Shown: positions 26,246 to 34,523 of the stretch, piece after piece
Layout: each line of letters begins with the position of its first letter
Position numbering within the stretch: position 1 is the first letter of the stretch
Source of the DNA: Spirobacillus cienkowskii
GTDB lineage: Bacteria; Bdellovibrionota_B; Oligoflexia; Silvanigrellales; Silvanigrellaceae
Direction of reading: 5' to 3'
DNA length: 64,000 nt
NCBI RefSeq assembly: GCF_037081835.1
Contig: NZ_CP146516.1
Span: forward strand, 1,635,501 to 1,699,500
Position numbers and translations under genes: made by a program
Notes under the pieces: generated by a model
The model's input: only the letters and a program-made list of their open reading frames with translations
Database searches by the model: none
Told to the model about the DNA's origin: nothing

Positions 26246-27199
26246 TCACAAATTTTCCTCAGTAGCATCTGATTCTTCATCATCTGCACCTTGATTTTGA
26301 CTCACAATCATAAATGGCGAAATATTTTCAGAATATTGACTTACTGATTTATTATTTAGATAATTTGAATTACTTAATTCAGAGTTAGTTATATCTAAAA
26401 TATTATTATAATTTTTCACAATCAAACCATTTATAATCACAAAAGATTCGCCAAAACCCAAGTCTTTAATATTTTTAATCATGGTTTTAACTTCAAACAT
26501 CGTGTTTTGTGAATGATAACAATCATTGAATTTTTTAGCACTAATTTCTAGTTTTTTAGTGTAGTTATATTTTTTATTAGGAAGCTCGTCATTATAAAAA
26601 TCCTTTAAAAATCTAAGCCCAAATTGTTTTCCTTGTTGATATGCACAAAAATATGCTCTTTCTTTGCTATAATTATCCAATCCATCAAATAAATATGACT
26701 CAAATTTTATGTCGTTCGCATGATTTTCATGTAAAGTCATAACTTTATCAAAAAATGCTTTACCCTTATTCCTGTCTGTTAAACTATGAATATAAACAAT
26801 TTTAATCTTTGGATTATCAGAACCATATAAAAATGTATCTTTAATATTAAAAGATACTCGCGGAGGTTTTGGTTCAGAAAAATTTATGACAAGATTTTTA
26901 CTGCTCTTAAAGTTAAATTTTGTTACAAAATTACTCATATCATCATAATATTTTTTTTCAATTTCATAAAGTTCTTGTATTTCATTTATTTTTAAGTCCT
27001 TAATTTTGATTTCTTGGCCATTTCCTGAAGCAATAATTGAATCTTGATTTTCAAGAGGAAAAACATTGACAATATTTTTATTGTCACAAGTATTTCCAGA
27101 AATATCAATTTTAACTTTAATAGGCTCCATTTTTGAAGCAAAACAGGTCTCTGAAAAAGTTAAAAATACAAAAGAAGTTAAAAAAATTCTATTTTTCAT
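26246..27199 (-). CDS. exported thioredoxin-fold (DsbA-like) protein lacking CXXC
   Basis: I start at the ATG at 27199 because GAGGTG precedes it and it gives a clean signal peptide (MKNRIFLTSFVFLTF, cleaved near CFA-SK); the open frame extends 51 codons further up through unrelated DNA. The body has DsbA-like order: a strand PKIKIVYIHSL where the CXXC would sit, a helical insert with AYFCAYQQGKQFG, and FGESFVIINGLIV in place of the cis-Pro region. The catalytic cysteines are missing, so oxidoreductase activity is unlikely. The assignment rests on pattern only. Confidence 0.45.
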   Translation of the reverse strand: MKNRIFLTSFVFLTFSETCFASKMEPIKVKIDISGNTCDNKNIVNVFPLENQDSIIASGNGQEIKIKDLKINEIQELYEIEKKYYDDMSNFVTKFNFKSSKNLVINFSEPKPPRVSFNIKDTFLYGSDNPKIKIVYIHSLTDRNKGKAFFDKVMTLHENHANDIKFESYLFDGLDNYSKERAYFCAYQQGKQFGLRFLKDFYNDELPNKKYNYTKKLEISAKKFNDCYHSQNTMFEVKTMIKNIKDLGFGESFVIINGLIVKNYNNILDITNSELSNSNYLNNKSVSQYSENISPFMIVSQNQGADDEESDATEENL

Positions 27200-27352
27200 T
27201 CTACACCTCGAATTGGAGACCTCTTCCATTAGGGAGAAGAGGAAAATGTTAAAAGAGCCAGGTTTCCGTATGGAAGCGCAAGCATAAATTGTAAATTTGC
27301 ACGCAGGCAAAGAAGTCTCTTGCATGCGAGAATATTTGGCTACATTAGGCAA

Positions 27353-27412
27353 ATCATTTTTTAATAGATTGATTGTGCTTCGCGGAACCCAAATTTGTGT
27401 TTTTCCTATTTT
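27353..27412 (-). pseudogene. 3' fragment of the toxin gene at 27854
   Basis: The complement reads GKTQIWVPRSTINLLKNDL, nearly the same as GKTQIWVPQSTINPLKNDL in the toxin at 27854-28417. Only this tail survives, showing that a second copy of the module once lay here. Confidence 0.6.
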
Positions 27413-27424
27413 TCTAGAGTAAAT

Positions 27425-27850
27425 TTAATTATTCACTTCTATTTTATTGTATGCTAAAAGTCCTTCCTCAAACTCTTTTTTATGTGTACCAATTTTTTCA
27501 TGTTGTAGTAGTATAATAATTTTATCTAATATACTATAATATAAAGCAGCCTCATTCCATAAAGCAGACCATGATAGGTCTTCATCACTAAAGTAACGAA
27601 ATGTCCCTTGAATAGAACAAAGTGAGTAAAAAATATCTTCAGGTTGTTTTTGAGTAATTGCCTCTGAAAGCCCATCTTTTTCAGCTTGCATGTTTCTTTT
27701 TGCAACAGAAATAAACCCTGTACACATAACTTCAAAGCCTTCTTGTTCTCTTTGTGCACCTTCGCTTTCCATAGCACCTAAAAGTTGCACTAGGTTTTCA
27801 AGATCGTTTTCTATTTCATGACATTGCATAACCCATTCTATTGCATTCAT
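27425..27850 (-). CDS. putative immunity protein for the toxin at 27854
   Basis: A 141-aa acidic, helical, cytosolic protein (EIENDLENLVQLLGAMESEG, then SALWNEAALYYSILDKIIIL). I do not recognise the family. It starts 3 bases after the toxin-domain gene on the same strand, the usual arrangement of a toxin and its antidote. The role is inferred from position and from the surrounding island of toxin/immunity pairs. Confidence 0.5.
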   Translation of the reverse strand: MNAIEWVMQCHEIENDLENLVQLLGAMESEGAQREQEGFEVMCTGFISVAKRNMQAEKDGLSEAITQKQPEDIFYSLCSIQGTFRYFSDEDLSWSALWNEAALYYSILDKIIILLQHEKIGTHKKEFEEGLLAYNKIEVNN

Positions 27851-27853
27851 AAT

Positions 27854-28417
27854 TTAATTTTCCTTTTCTTTGTTCCAAGGGAAACGTTGTGTAATGTCTT
27901 TTTTAGACAAATCATTTTTTAATGGATTGATTGTACTTTGCGGAACCCAAATTTGTGTTTTTCCTCCTCGTAATACTTTTTTATACTTAGGTAAAGTCTG
28001 TGGAGCTGTAGTTCCTTGCCACGCATTTAAACCTTCTTTACCTACTGTGTATTCAATATAACCACCATCACCATTCCAATGATCCCAAACTGCATACCCA
28101 GAACGCCACAATGCTTCGGTGGCAGGAGGAGGTTCTAATGCCCACCATTCGCCGCAGTAATCATTGGTTTTATATTCATTATTGAGTGCTCCAACCACAC
28201 GATATAGTTTTGTTACTGGCTCTAAAATAACTGGCTCTGGAGCATCATTAAAACAAGTTAACAAATAATCTGTATGTTTCTCATTATTACCAAATTTCGG
28301 CCAACCCTCTTTAAATGGAATTATATTTTTAATTTTTTCTTTTAATTCCTCAAATTCTTTACTTTTAGGCTCTGCTCCAACGCAATTTGGGTTTGCTGTT
28401 TCTGCTGCAAAAATCAA
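27854..28417 (-). CDS. orphan polymorphic-toxin C-terminal domain, unknown class
   Basis: The fragment contains LYRVVGALNNEY, GEWWALEPPPATEALWRSG, WNGDGGYIEYTVGKEGLNAW and LRGGKTQIWVPQ. The order R-V-V, W-x-x-x-x-P-P, W-N-x-x-G-x-Y, G-G-x-x-Q-I looks like a toxin domain seen at the ends of CdiA/RHS proteins, but I cannot name its activity. The only start is a TTG (28417) and the frame stays open upstream (YNDVPVFLIF), so it is probably a promoterless C-terminal cassette. It runs opposite to the other orphan modules. Confidence 0.5.
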   Translation of the reverse strand: MIFAAETANPNCVGAEPKSKEFEELKEKIKNIIPFKEGWPKFGNNEKHTDYLLTCFNDAPEPVILEPVTKLYRVVGALNNEYKTNDYCGEWWALEPPPATEALWRSGYAVWDHWNGDGGYIEYTVGKEGLNAWQGTTAPQTLPKYKKVLRGGKTQIWVPQSTINPLKNDLSKKDITQRFPWNKEKEN

Positions 28418-28539
28418 AAAAACTGGAACATCATTATATTCAATTTTTTTACTTAACTCGATTAGATAAAAAAATAAACTTTGAAAGAATTAATACAACT
28501 AAAGAAAAAATATCGAATCTTTCCACAAATCATTCGCAG

Positions 28540-29322
28540 CGGTATCACATAAATGCCCAACCTGCATTAAAACTAGCAGCGCGTGATAAAAGAGAGCTTG
28601 CAGCGTTTAATAAGAAAGCAGATGAAGTTCTAATTAAACAGGGTTATAGCCAAGAGAGCATAGATAAACTTCGAGTGTTATACGAAGTAAAAGTAGGAGC
28701 CAAAAACCTAGATGATGTTTTAAAAGAAAAAGGCAAAGATTTTTTTAAGCATGATGAGTTTAAAAATCTTGCAGCAAAAGAAGGTTTGGGGATAGGGAAG
28801 AATGCGAGTGGTCAGGATGTTTTAAAAATTAATGTTCGTTCAGGGAATACCGGAAATTGGAATAAAGAATTAAATTATCCTAAGCCCAATAGAATTTATA
28901 AGGTTAATGAGCATGTCGATTATCATACCGATGAATTTGGACGTGTATTTTTTGTAAAAGGAGATTTTGATAAAGAAACATTAGAAATATTAGGAAGAAA
29001 TGATTATCGAACAGGACAAGTGGGTAAATTAGGTAAAAGCGACAATCATGGAGGCCATATAATAGCAAGAATTTTAGGAGGCGCAGGAGAAAAGTTAAAT
29101 TTAGTTCCAATGAATGGAGAATTTAATAGACGTGAATGGTTCGAGATGGAAAAGTTATGGGCAGATGCAATTAAGGATGGTAAAAAAGTTGAGTTAAAAA
29201 TAGAGCCTGTGTATTTGGAAAAAGGTGTTAGGCCGGATAAGTTTAAGATTGAATATAAAATTGGTGATGGTAAGAGTATTGAACGAACATTTGATAATGT
29301 ACCTGGAGGTAAGAAAAAATGA
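28540..29322 (+). CDS. orphan CdiA-CT, endonuclease NS_2-type toxin A (no start codon)
   Basis: From RYHINAQPALKLAA onward the 261 codons match toxins B and C. An N-terminal helical part (DKRELAAFNKKADEVLIKQG) leads to the nuclease: DNHGGHIIARILGG, then LNLVPMNGEFNRREWFEME. The D-x-G-H segment followed by N-L-V-P-M-N and N-x-x-x-W-x-x-x-E is the signature of DNA/RNA non-specific endonuclease toxins (PF13930 type), where His is the general base and the Asn binds metal. The frame runs upstream to a TTG at 28387 through unrelated sequence, so I treat this as a promoterless cassette. Its stop overlaps the immunity start (ATGA). Confidence 0.72.
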   Translation, partial: RYHINAQPALKLAARDKRELAAFNKKADEVLIKQGYSQESIDKLRVLYEVKVGAKNLDDVLKEKGKDFFKHDEFKNLAAKEGLGIGKNASGQDVLKINVRSGNTGNWNKELNYPKPNRIYKVNEHVDYHTDEFGRVFFVKGDFDKETLEILGRNDYRTGQVGKLGKSDNHGGHIIARILGGAGEKLNLVPMNGEFNRREWFEMEKLWADAIKDGKKVELKIEPVYLEKGVRPDKFKIEYKIGDGKSIERTFDNVPGGKKK

Positions 29323-29639
29323 CAAGAGATCAAGAAATTTATATCGATATTATTAAATTATTGTATCAAAATAGTTTAGAAGATACAAAAAAAATATCAA
29401 TGCAGGCTGAGTTAATAACTCCAGAAGGTGATGTTTGTGAGTTTGAACTTTATTGTTATAATCAAGCCGATCAAAAAGAAAGGGTTAGTATTCAAGGAGT
29501 AATTGCTGCAAAAATACATAATCTTCTTAAGGATCTCCGAGAATTTTTCTTAAAAAACAATCAGCCTTACTGGAAGGGGTGTAATTTTGAAGTAAACTTA
29601 GAGGCCGGTAGTTATGAAGTTAATTTTGTTTACGAATAA
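29319..29639 (+). CDS. YezG/DUF600-like immunity protein, subtype a, for toxin A
   Basis: A 106-aa acidic protein. It has the small alpha/beta shape of YezG-type antidotes: N-terminal helix (MTRDQEIYIDIIKLL), central strands, the helix LKDLREFFLKNNQPYWKG, and the closing strands FEVNLEAGSYEVNFVYE. YezG-family proteins neutralise the nuclease domains of LXG and related toxins. Its ATG overlaps the toxin stop. A strong hairpin terminator follows at 29676. Confidence 0.7.
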   Translation: MTRDQEIYIDIIKLLYQNSLEDTKKISMQAELITPEGDVCEFELYCYNQADQKERVSIQGVIAAKIHNLLKDLREFFLKNNQPYWKGCNFEVNLEAGSYEVNFVYE

Positions 29640-29675
29640 AAAATAATTTAAATTTAATTAATTTTTAAAAATAAA

Positions 29676-29712
29676 AAAGAGTGTATTTAAAAATAAATAA
29701 GCTCTTTTTTTA
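29676..29712 (+). terminator. rho-independent terminator after module A
   Basis: Stem gagtgtattta / taaataagctc (29679-29689 with 29694-29704) followed by seven or more T. The same hairpin recurs at 30917, 33299 and 40448. Confidence 0.8.
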
Positions 29713-29761
29713 TTTTAATTTTTAATTTAAAGCGGAAGTTAAAATTTTTTAATCGCAATCG
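29713..29761 (+). repeat. inter-module spacer repeat, copy 1
   Basis: A conserved A/T-rich spacer with core aaagcggaagttaaaattt ending in aatcgca, lying between the terminator and the start-less toxin B. The same block occurs before toxin C (30955) and before the pseudogene at 46062. Confidence 0.65.
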
Positions 29762-30538
29762 CATCACATAAACACCCAACCTGCAGTAAAATTAGCCCCC
29801 CGTGATAAAAGAGAGCTTGCAGCGTTTAATAAGAAAGCAGATGAAGTTCTAATTAAGCAAGGTTATAGCAAAGAAAATATAGATAAACTTCGTGTGTTAT
29901 ACGAAGTCAAAGTAGGGGCTAAAAATCTTGATGATGTGCTAAAAGAAAAAGGGAATGATTTTTTTAAGCATGATGAGTTTAAAAATCTTGCAGCAAAAGA
30001 AGGATTGGGGATAGGGAAGAATGCGAGTGGTCAGGATGTTTTAAAAATTAATGTTCGTTCAGGGAATACCGGAAATTGGAATAAAGAATTAAATTATCCT
30101 AAGCCCAATAGAATTTATAAGGTTAATGAGCATGTCGATTATCATACTGATGAATTTGGACGTGTATTTTTTGTAAAAGGAGATTTTGATAAAGAAACAT
30201 TAGAAATATTAGGAAGAAATGATTATCGAACAAAACAAGCTGGGAATTTAGGTAAAAGCGATGATCATGGCGGGCATATAATAGCAAGAATGTTAGGAGG
30301 CGCAGGAGAAAAGTTAAATTTAGTTCCAATGAATGGAGAATTTAATCAAAAAGAATGGTTCAAGATGGAAAAGTTATGGGCAGATGCTATTAAGGATGGT
30401 AAAAAAGTTGAGTTAAAAATAGAGCCTGTGTATTTAGGGAATGGTGTTAGGCCAGATGGTTTTAATATTGATTATAAAATAGATGGTGAAGGGTTTAAGG
30501 AAGTATTTGATAACGTGCCGGGAGGTAAGTTTAAATGA
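29762..30538 (+). CDS. orphan CdiA-CT, endonuclease NS_2-type toxin B (no start codon)
   Basis: The 259-codon frame HHINTQPAVKLAPRDKRE onward is about 90% identical to toxin A over most of its length, with DDHGGHIIARMLGG and LNLVPMNGEFNQKEWFKME keeping the full catalytic signature. It differs from A mainly in the last ~25 residues (FNIDYKIDGEGFKEVFDN), which may tune immunity specificity. A stop codon shortly upstream shows it cannot be expressed from the spacer as a full CdiA fusion. The stop overlaps the downstream ATG. Confidence 0.72.
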   Translation, partial: HHINTQPAVKLAPRDKRELAAFNKKADEVLIKQGYSKENIDKLRVLYEVKVGAKNLDDVLKEKGNDFFKHDEFKNLAAKEGLGIGKNASGQDVLKINVRSGNTGNWNKELNYPKPNRIYKVNEHVDYHTDEFGRVFFVKGDFDKETLEILGRNDYRTKQAGNLGKSDDHGGHIIARMLGGAGEKLNLVPMNGEFNQKEWFKMEKLWADAIKDGKKVELKIEPVYLGNGVRPDGFNIDYKIDGEGFKEVFDNVPGGKFK

Positions 30539-30870
30539 CATTTGATCAAGAAATATACTTGGAAATATCAAGAAATTTATTAAATATAAATAATTATCGT
30601 ATCGAAAGTGGAAATTGTATTTGTTATGTTAAAATGAAAGCTGAATTAGTTTCTAGTAACGACGTATGTAAATTTAAATTTGAAATATTAGATAAAAATA
30701 AAAATCGAATTGATGCAACTTTAGATGGAGTTACTAGTTTAAAAATATTACGTATGTTATCAACACTCCGAGAATTTTTCTTAAAAAACAATCAACCTTA
30801 CTGGAAGGGGTGTAATTTTGAAGTAAACTTAGAGGCAGGTAGTTATGAAGTGAATTTTGTTTACGAATAA
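30535..30870 (+). CDS. YezG/DUF600-like immunity protein, subtype a, for toxin B
   Basis: A 111-aa protein. The last ~45 residues are nearly the same as in the toxin A immunity protein (LREFFLKNNQPYWKG, SYEVNFVYE), but the first ~65 are strongly diverged (ISRNLLNINNYRIESGNCIC). The variable half probably sets which toxin is bound, which is inference. The start overlaps the toxin B stop as ATGA; a terminator follows at 30917. Confidence 0.7.
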   Translation: MTFDQEIYLEISRNLLNINNYRIESGNCICYVKMKAELVSSNDVCKFKFEILDKNKNRIDATLDGVTSLKILRMLSTLREFFLKNNQPYWKGCNFEVNLEAGSYEVNFVYE

Positions 30871-30916
30871 AAAATAATTTAAAGTTAATTAATTTTAATT
30901 AATTTTAAAAAATAAA

Positions 30917-30953
30917 AAAGAGTGTATTTAAAAATAAATACGCTCTTTTTTTT
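30917..30953 (+). terminator. rho-independent terminator after module B
   Basis: Stem gagtgtattta / taaatacgctc (30920-30930 with 30935-30945), then eight T. Confidence 0.8.
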
Positions 30954-30954
30954 G

Positions 30955-31005
30955 TTTCATTTTTAATTTTTAATTTAAAGCGGAAGTTAAAATTTTTAAT
31001 CGCAA
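30955..31005 (+). repeat. inter-module spacer repeat, copy 2
   Basis: Same block as 29713-29761, including aaagcggaagttaaaattt, directly before toxin C. Confidence 0.65.
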
Positions 31006-31785
31006 TTGCTTCACATAAACACCCAGCCAGAAGCAGTAAAATTAGCCCCCCGCGATAAAAGAGAGCTTGCAGCGTTTAATAAGAAAGCAGATGAAGTTCT
31101 AATTAAGCAAGGTTATAGCAAAGAAAATATAGATAAACTTCGTGTGTTGTACGAAGTGAAAGTGGGCGCAAAAAACCTTGATGATGTTTTAAAAGAAAAA
31201 GGCAACGATTTTTTTAAGCATGGTGAGTTTAAAAATCTTGCAGCAAAAGAAGGTTTGGGGATAGCAAGAAATGCTAAAGGACAGCAGGTTTTAGAGATTA
31301 CTATTAATTCGGGCACGACATGGAATTGGAGTAAAGAGCTGAGTTATCCTAAGCCTAATAGAGTTTATATGGTTAATGGTCAAGTTCATTATCAAACGGA
31401 TGAGTTGGGACGTGTGTTTGATAAAAAATCAGAATTAACGTATGAAAATTGGCAAAAACGAGGAAGAAATGGGCACCAGCAAAGGAATGCGGGTAAATTA
31501 GGCGAAAAGGATGATCACGGTAGCCATTTATTGGCACATATGCTAGGCGGCCCAGGAGAAAAAATCAATTTAGTTCCAATGAATAAGGAACTCAATGGCC
31601 GCGAATGGCTTAAAATGGAAATGGAGTTAAACAACGCATTAAAAGATAATAAAAAGATAAATTTTCACGTTAAAATAGAGTATGAAGGAAACAGTAAAAG
31701 GCCGAAGCGGTTTGAGGTTGAATATAAAATTGATGGTGGTAAGGCTATTGAGCATAGTTGGAATAATACGCCAGGAGGAAAATAA
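31006..31785 (+). CDS. orphan CdiA-CT, endonuclease NS_2-type toxin C
   Basis: A 259-codon frame beginning at TTG (LHINTQPEAVKLAPRDK). The N-terminal ~80 residues match toxins A and B, but the nuclease part has diverged: DDHGSHLLAHMLGGPGEK and INLVPMNKELNGREWLKMEM. The D-H-G-x-H and N-L-V-P-M-N signature remains. It marks the left end of tandem duplication unit 1; only its last 71 codons survive in unit 2 (38662). Four YezG-like immunity genes of different subtypes follow. Confidence 0.72.
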   Translation: MLHINTQPEAVKLAPRDKRELAAFNKKADEVLIKQGYSKENIDKLRVLYEVKVGAKNLDDVLKEKGNDFFKHGEFKNLAAKEGLGIARNAKGQQVLEITINSGTTWNWSKELSYPKPNRVYMVNGQVHYQTDELGRVFDKKSELTYENWQKRGRNGHQQRNAGKLGEKDDHGSHLLAHMLGGPGEKINLVPMNKELNGREWLKMEMELNNALKDNKKINFHVKIEYEGNSKRPKRFEVEYKIDGGKAIEHSWNNTPGGK

Positions 31786-32120
31786 TGTTACTAAAAAATG
31801 AAAAAGATATAGCAAAAGAAATTGCAGAAAAATTATTGACTATCATGACTGATGGCATGATAAATATTTTTGTCAGGTTTATGCCATATGAATCTAATTA
31901 TGGTTATTCAATTATTTTAAATTATACTAAAACCGATGGTTATATTGCTTATTATAATGAAGAAGATGCTACTTTAATTAAAAGCGATTTTCGTGAAGTT
32001 AGAACATACATTGGAAAATTATTGTTACAATTTCGCGAAAAAACACAGGGAAAATGGGAGAGATGTATTGCTTGGGTCAATAAAGACGGTGATTGTGATA
32101 TAGATTTTTTGTATTTGTAA
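31785..32120 (+). CDS. YezG/DUF600-like immunity protein, subtype b
   Basis: A 111-aa protein with EKLLTIMTDGMINIFVRF, a central NYTKTDGYI hairpin, and the family ending WERCIAWVNKDGDCDIDFLY, the best match in this window to YezG/DUF600 proteins. It shares one base with the toxin C stop (TAATG), so it is the likely cognate antidote of toxin C. Its counterpart in unit 2 is at 38877. Confidence 0.72.
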   Translation: MLLKNEKDIAKEIAEKLLTIMTDGMINIFVRFMPYESNYGYSIILNYTKTDGYIAYYNEEDATLIKSDFREVRTYIGKLLLQFREKTQGKWERCIAWVNKDGDCDIDFLYL

Positions 32121-32166
32121 AACAATAAAAATAAATTATTTTAACTATAAAAATTTTTAATGAAAA

Positions 32167-32490
32167 ATGGCAAAAGAGCAAGAAATAATTTCTAAAATAA
32201 TAGATTTAATGACGGAGATTAAAATATATAAAGATAATCCGCAAAAGGTTATTTTAAAATATCAAGTAAATGATGAAAAAAATACTGCGGATCTCAATTT
32301 TAGTTTTATTGCAAGCGATCAAGAATATAACTCTTATGTTGAGTTGAGCGAGGTAGAAAAATTTCATTATTTATTAATGGAGTTAAGAGAGCTTTTTGCA
32401 AAAAGAAAACCTTTTCATTATTGGAAATCTTGTGTTTTAGAAATTGATTTTGAATTAAAAAATTATATTTTTAATTGTATTTATGATTAA
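32167..32490 (+). CDS. YezG-like immunity protein, subtype c (orphan)
   Basis: A 107-aa protein. It starts AKEQEIISKIIDLMTEI and has the helix LLMELRELFAKRKPFHYWKS and end strand ELKNYIFNCIYD, aligning with subtypes a and b but clearly separate. No toxin precedes it. It is probably kept as protection against a toxin no longer encoded here. The unit 2 counterpart is at 39237. Confidence 0.65.
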   Translation: MAKEQEIISKIIDLMTEIKIYKDNPQKVILKYQVNDEKNTADLNFSFIASDQEYNSYVELSEVEKFHYLLMELRELFAKRKPFHYWKSCVLEIDFELKNYIFNCIYD

Positions 32491-32544
32491 AAATACACAT
32501 TTGATAATCTAAAAAAAATTAGGAAACAAGTTTGAGGAAAAATT

Positions 32545-32883
32545 ATGCTAACTAAGCAAGAAAAAGAAAGCAATGCTGCAAAATTAGCTTCAGAAAAAAT
32601 GTTGAGTATTATGCCTGAAGGGATGATGAATATGATTTTAAGATTTAAAGTCATCAATCCAAAGTCAGAATGTAAAGTTGTTTTAAATTATACCAAACCC
32701 AATGGGTCTATTTCTCGTTTTACAGAAAATGACTGTGCTTTAATAGGAGATAAATTTTATGAAGCCGAAAATTATCTTGGTAATTTGCTTTTAAAATTAT
32801 TAAAAGACACAAAAGGAGAATGGGAAACGTGTTTTATTTGGGTAAATAAAGATGGGGTTCATGACCTGGATCTTTTTAGATAA
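32545..32883 (+). CDS. YezG-like immunity protein, subtype d (orphan)
   Basis: A 112-aa protein with ASEKMLSIMPEGMMNMILRF, NYTKPNGSISRFTENDCA and the ending CFIWVNKDGVHDLDLFR. It resembles subtype b but the tail differs. A GAGGAAAAAT ribosome site precedes the ATG, so each gene of this array can be translated separately. No toxin partner is adjacent; the counterpart is at 39673. Confidence 0.65.
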   Translation: MLTKQEKESNAAKLASEKMLSIMPEGMMNMILRFKVINPKSECKVVLNYTKPNGSISRFTENDCALIGDKFYEAENYLGNLLLKLLKDTKGEWETCFIWVNKDGVHDLDLFR

Positions 32884-32932
32884 AATATTTTAATTTTAGT
32901 TTTAATGTTTAAAAATAATTGAAAGGTTAACA

Positions 32933-33253
32933 ATGAAAAGGGATCAGGAAATTTATAATTCTATTGGAAAAATATTAAATAAAAATAAATTAAAAGATTC
33001 AGATAAAATATTATTTTATATAAAATATCTCAATTCACAAAGAAACGTTTGTGAAACAGGCGTGTTTGCAAAAAATGAAGACGATAAAGAATCGCAAATC
33101 ACTTTATCCGAAGACGATTCAACAGAAATTCATACTTGTGCAGATGAACTGTATGAATATTTTAAAAATAATAACTTGCCCGATTGGAATGGTTTGTCTT
33201 TTATTTTAGATTTAAAAACAGATCAATATGATATAGATTTTATTGATGAGTGA
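32933..33253 (+). CDS. YezG-like immunity protein, subtype e (orphan)
   Basis: A 106-aa protein beginning KRDQEIYNSIGKILNKNK, with LYEYFKNNNLPDWNGLSF and the ending LKTDQYDIDFIDE. It shares the overall plan of subtype a. It is last in the b-c-d-e array and is followed by the conserved terminator at 33299. The unit 2 counterpart is at 40082. Confidence 0.65.
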   Translation: MKRDQEIYNSIGKILNKNKLKDSDKILFYIKYLNSQRNVCETGVFAKNEDDKESQITLSEDDSTEIHTCADELYEYFKNNNLPDWNGLSFILDLKTDQYDIDFIDE

Positions 33254-33298
33254 TTGAATAAAGTAAAATAAATTTTTTTAATAAAATACTTAAATAAA

Positions 33299-33335
33299 AA
33301 AAGAGTGTATTTAAAAATAAATGCACTCTTTTTTT
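33299..33335 (+). terminator. rho-independent terminator after immunity array 1
   Basis: Stem aagagtgtattta / taaatgcactctt (about 33301-33330) followed by T residues. It sits directly before the start-less WHH cassette. Confidence 0.8.
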
Positions 33336-33345
33336 GTAAAAAAAA

Positions 33346-33891
33346 TTAGCAAAAAAAATCGATATTAATGATCCTGACTATAAACCTACATTAGTTGGGA
33401 AAGGCTACATAGATTCGTTAAAATCTAGAAAAGAAGTAGAAGACATGTATGGGAAAGAAAATGTAATATCCCGTTCGGTGCCTGATTTAAGTAAACCTAA
33501 TGTTAATATGGCTGGAAGAGCGATAAATGTTGAATTAGATGACGGTAGAGTTGTAAAAGTGGTGTTTGATCAAAAGGGTCTTATCGATCTGACACCGTAT
33601 ATGAAAGTAGAAGTAAGAATGCCTGCAGGGGAAATGTTTGATAATAAATATGGTAAGCATTTTAAAATGGCAACTGAAGAGTTAAAAAGACAAATAGAAG
33701 CAGATCCGATTTTAAAAAGTAAATTTACTAAACAAGAATTAATAGATATTGAAAATGGGAATCGAAATATTGGAGCGTATACTTGGCATCACCATCAAGA
33801 TTTAGGCAGAATGCAGTTAGTAGAAAGCGATGTGCATGAAAAAGTTGCACATGTGGGTGCAAAAAGCTTAAATCCTGAGTTAAAAGATTAA
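33346..33891 (+). CDS. orphan WHH nuclease CdiA-CT, copy 2 (no start codon at the junction)
   Basis: The frame opens LAKKIDINDPDYKPTLVGKG and runs 181 codons in parallel with the tip of the live CdiA (7203-7781). NVNMAGRAINVELDDGRVVK and AYTWHHHQDLGRMQLVE keep the nuclease core. The middle (MKVEVRMPAGEMFDNKYGKH) differs from the live tip, and the Lys/Glu tail is missing. The first possible start is the internal ATG at 33445, which would remove the opening part. A terminator lies immediately upstream, so it looks silent. Confidence 0.75.
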   Translation, partial: LAKKIDINDPDYKPTLVGKGYIDSLKSRKEVEDMYGKENVISRSVPDLSKPNVNMAGRAINVELDDGRVVKVVFDQKGLIDLTPYMKVEVRMPAGEMFDNKYGKHFKMATEELKRQIEADPILKSKFTKQELIDIENGNRNIGAYTWHHHQDLGRMQLVESDVHEKVAHVGAKSLNPELKD

Positions 33892-33907
33892 TCAAAAAGG
33901 AGATAAA

Positions 33908-34483
33908 ATGAAAAAAGAAATTATATTTGAATCAAAGTATGGTAAAGGTAATATTTATTTAATTCAACAGCAAGAAGAGAAAATAGGATTTAAATTTCCT
34001 CAATCTTATATTAATTTAATTTTAGAATATAATGGTTGTAAGATTAAGAACAATTTTGATTCTTTTGATTTTAATTCAAACTCTATAGGTAGAATTGATT
34101 CATATTACTTAGAACATTTTTTTTCATTTAATAAAAATGCAGATTCATGGTTACGTTTTGATTGGCATTGGGAGAATACTTTAGAATTTGATGAAGATGA
34201 GCCCTTTCCTAAAAATATTGTACCATTTGCGTCAGATCCTGGTAGAGAAAAAATTTGTTTTGATTACCGCCATGATCCTAAAACGGATAATCCTAAAATA
34301 GTGGTGTGGCATGCAGAAGAAGAACGTGGCTCACGCTCTGAATTATCTTTTGTGGCAACGAGGTTTGATGAATTTTTAGATATGTTATATGATGATAGAA
34401 CAGAAAAAGAAAAAATACAGTATCAAGAAAATTCTTGGAAAAACCGAGAAAACCGTCGCAAAGAAGCGTTAGAAAATCAATAA
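33908..34483 (+). CDS. SUKH immunity protein, copy 2
   Basis: A 191-aa SUKH protein. The C-terminal part (ICFDYRHDPKTDNPKIVVWH, RSELSFVATRFDEFLDMLY) is almost the same as cdiI, but residues 1-110 are strongly diverged (IQQQEEKIGFKFPQSYINL, FDFNSNSIGRIDSYYLEH). Unlike the other copies it starts with ATG 16 bases after the toxin stop, with AGGAG just upstream, so it can be expressed independently. It is the probable antidote of the WHH copy at 33346. Confidence 0.75.
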   Translation: MKKEIIFESKYGKGNIYLIQQQEEKIGFKFPQSYINLILEYNGCKIKNNFDSFDFNSNSIGRIDSYYLEHFFSFNKNADSWLRFDWHWENTLEFDEDEPFPKNIVPFASDPGREKICFDYRHDPKTDNPKIVVWHAEEERGSRSELSFVATRFDEFLDMLYDDRTEKEKIQYQENSWKNRENRRKEALENQ

Positions 34484-34523
34484 TAAATTAAAAATAAAAA
34501 GCGTTAAAAAAGGTAAATTTAGT

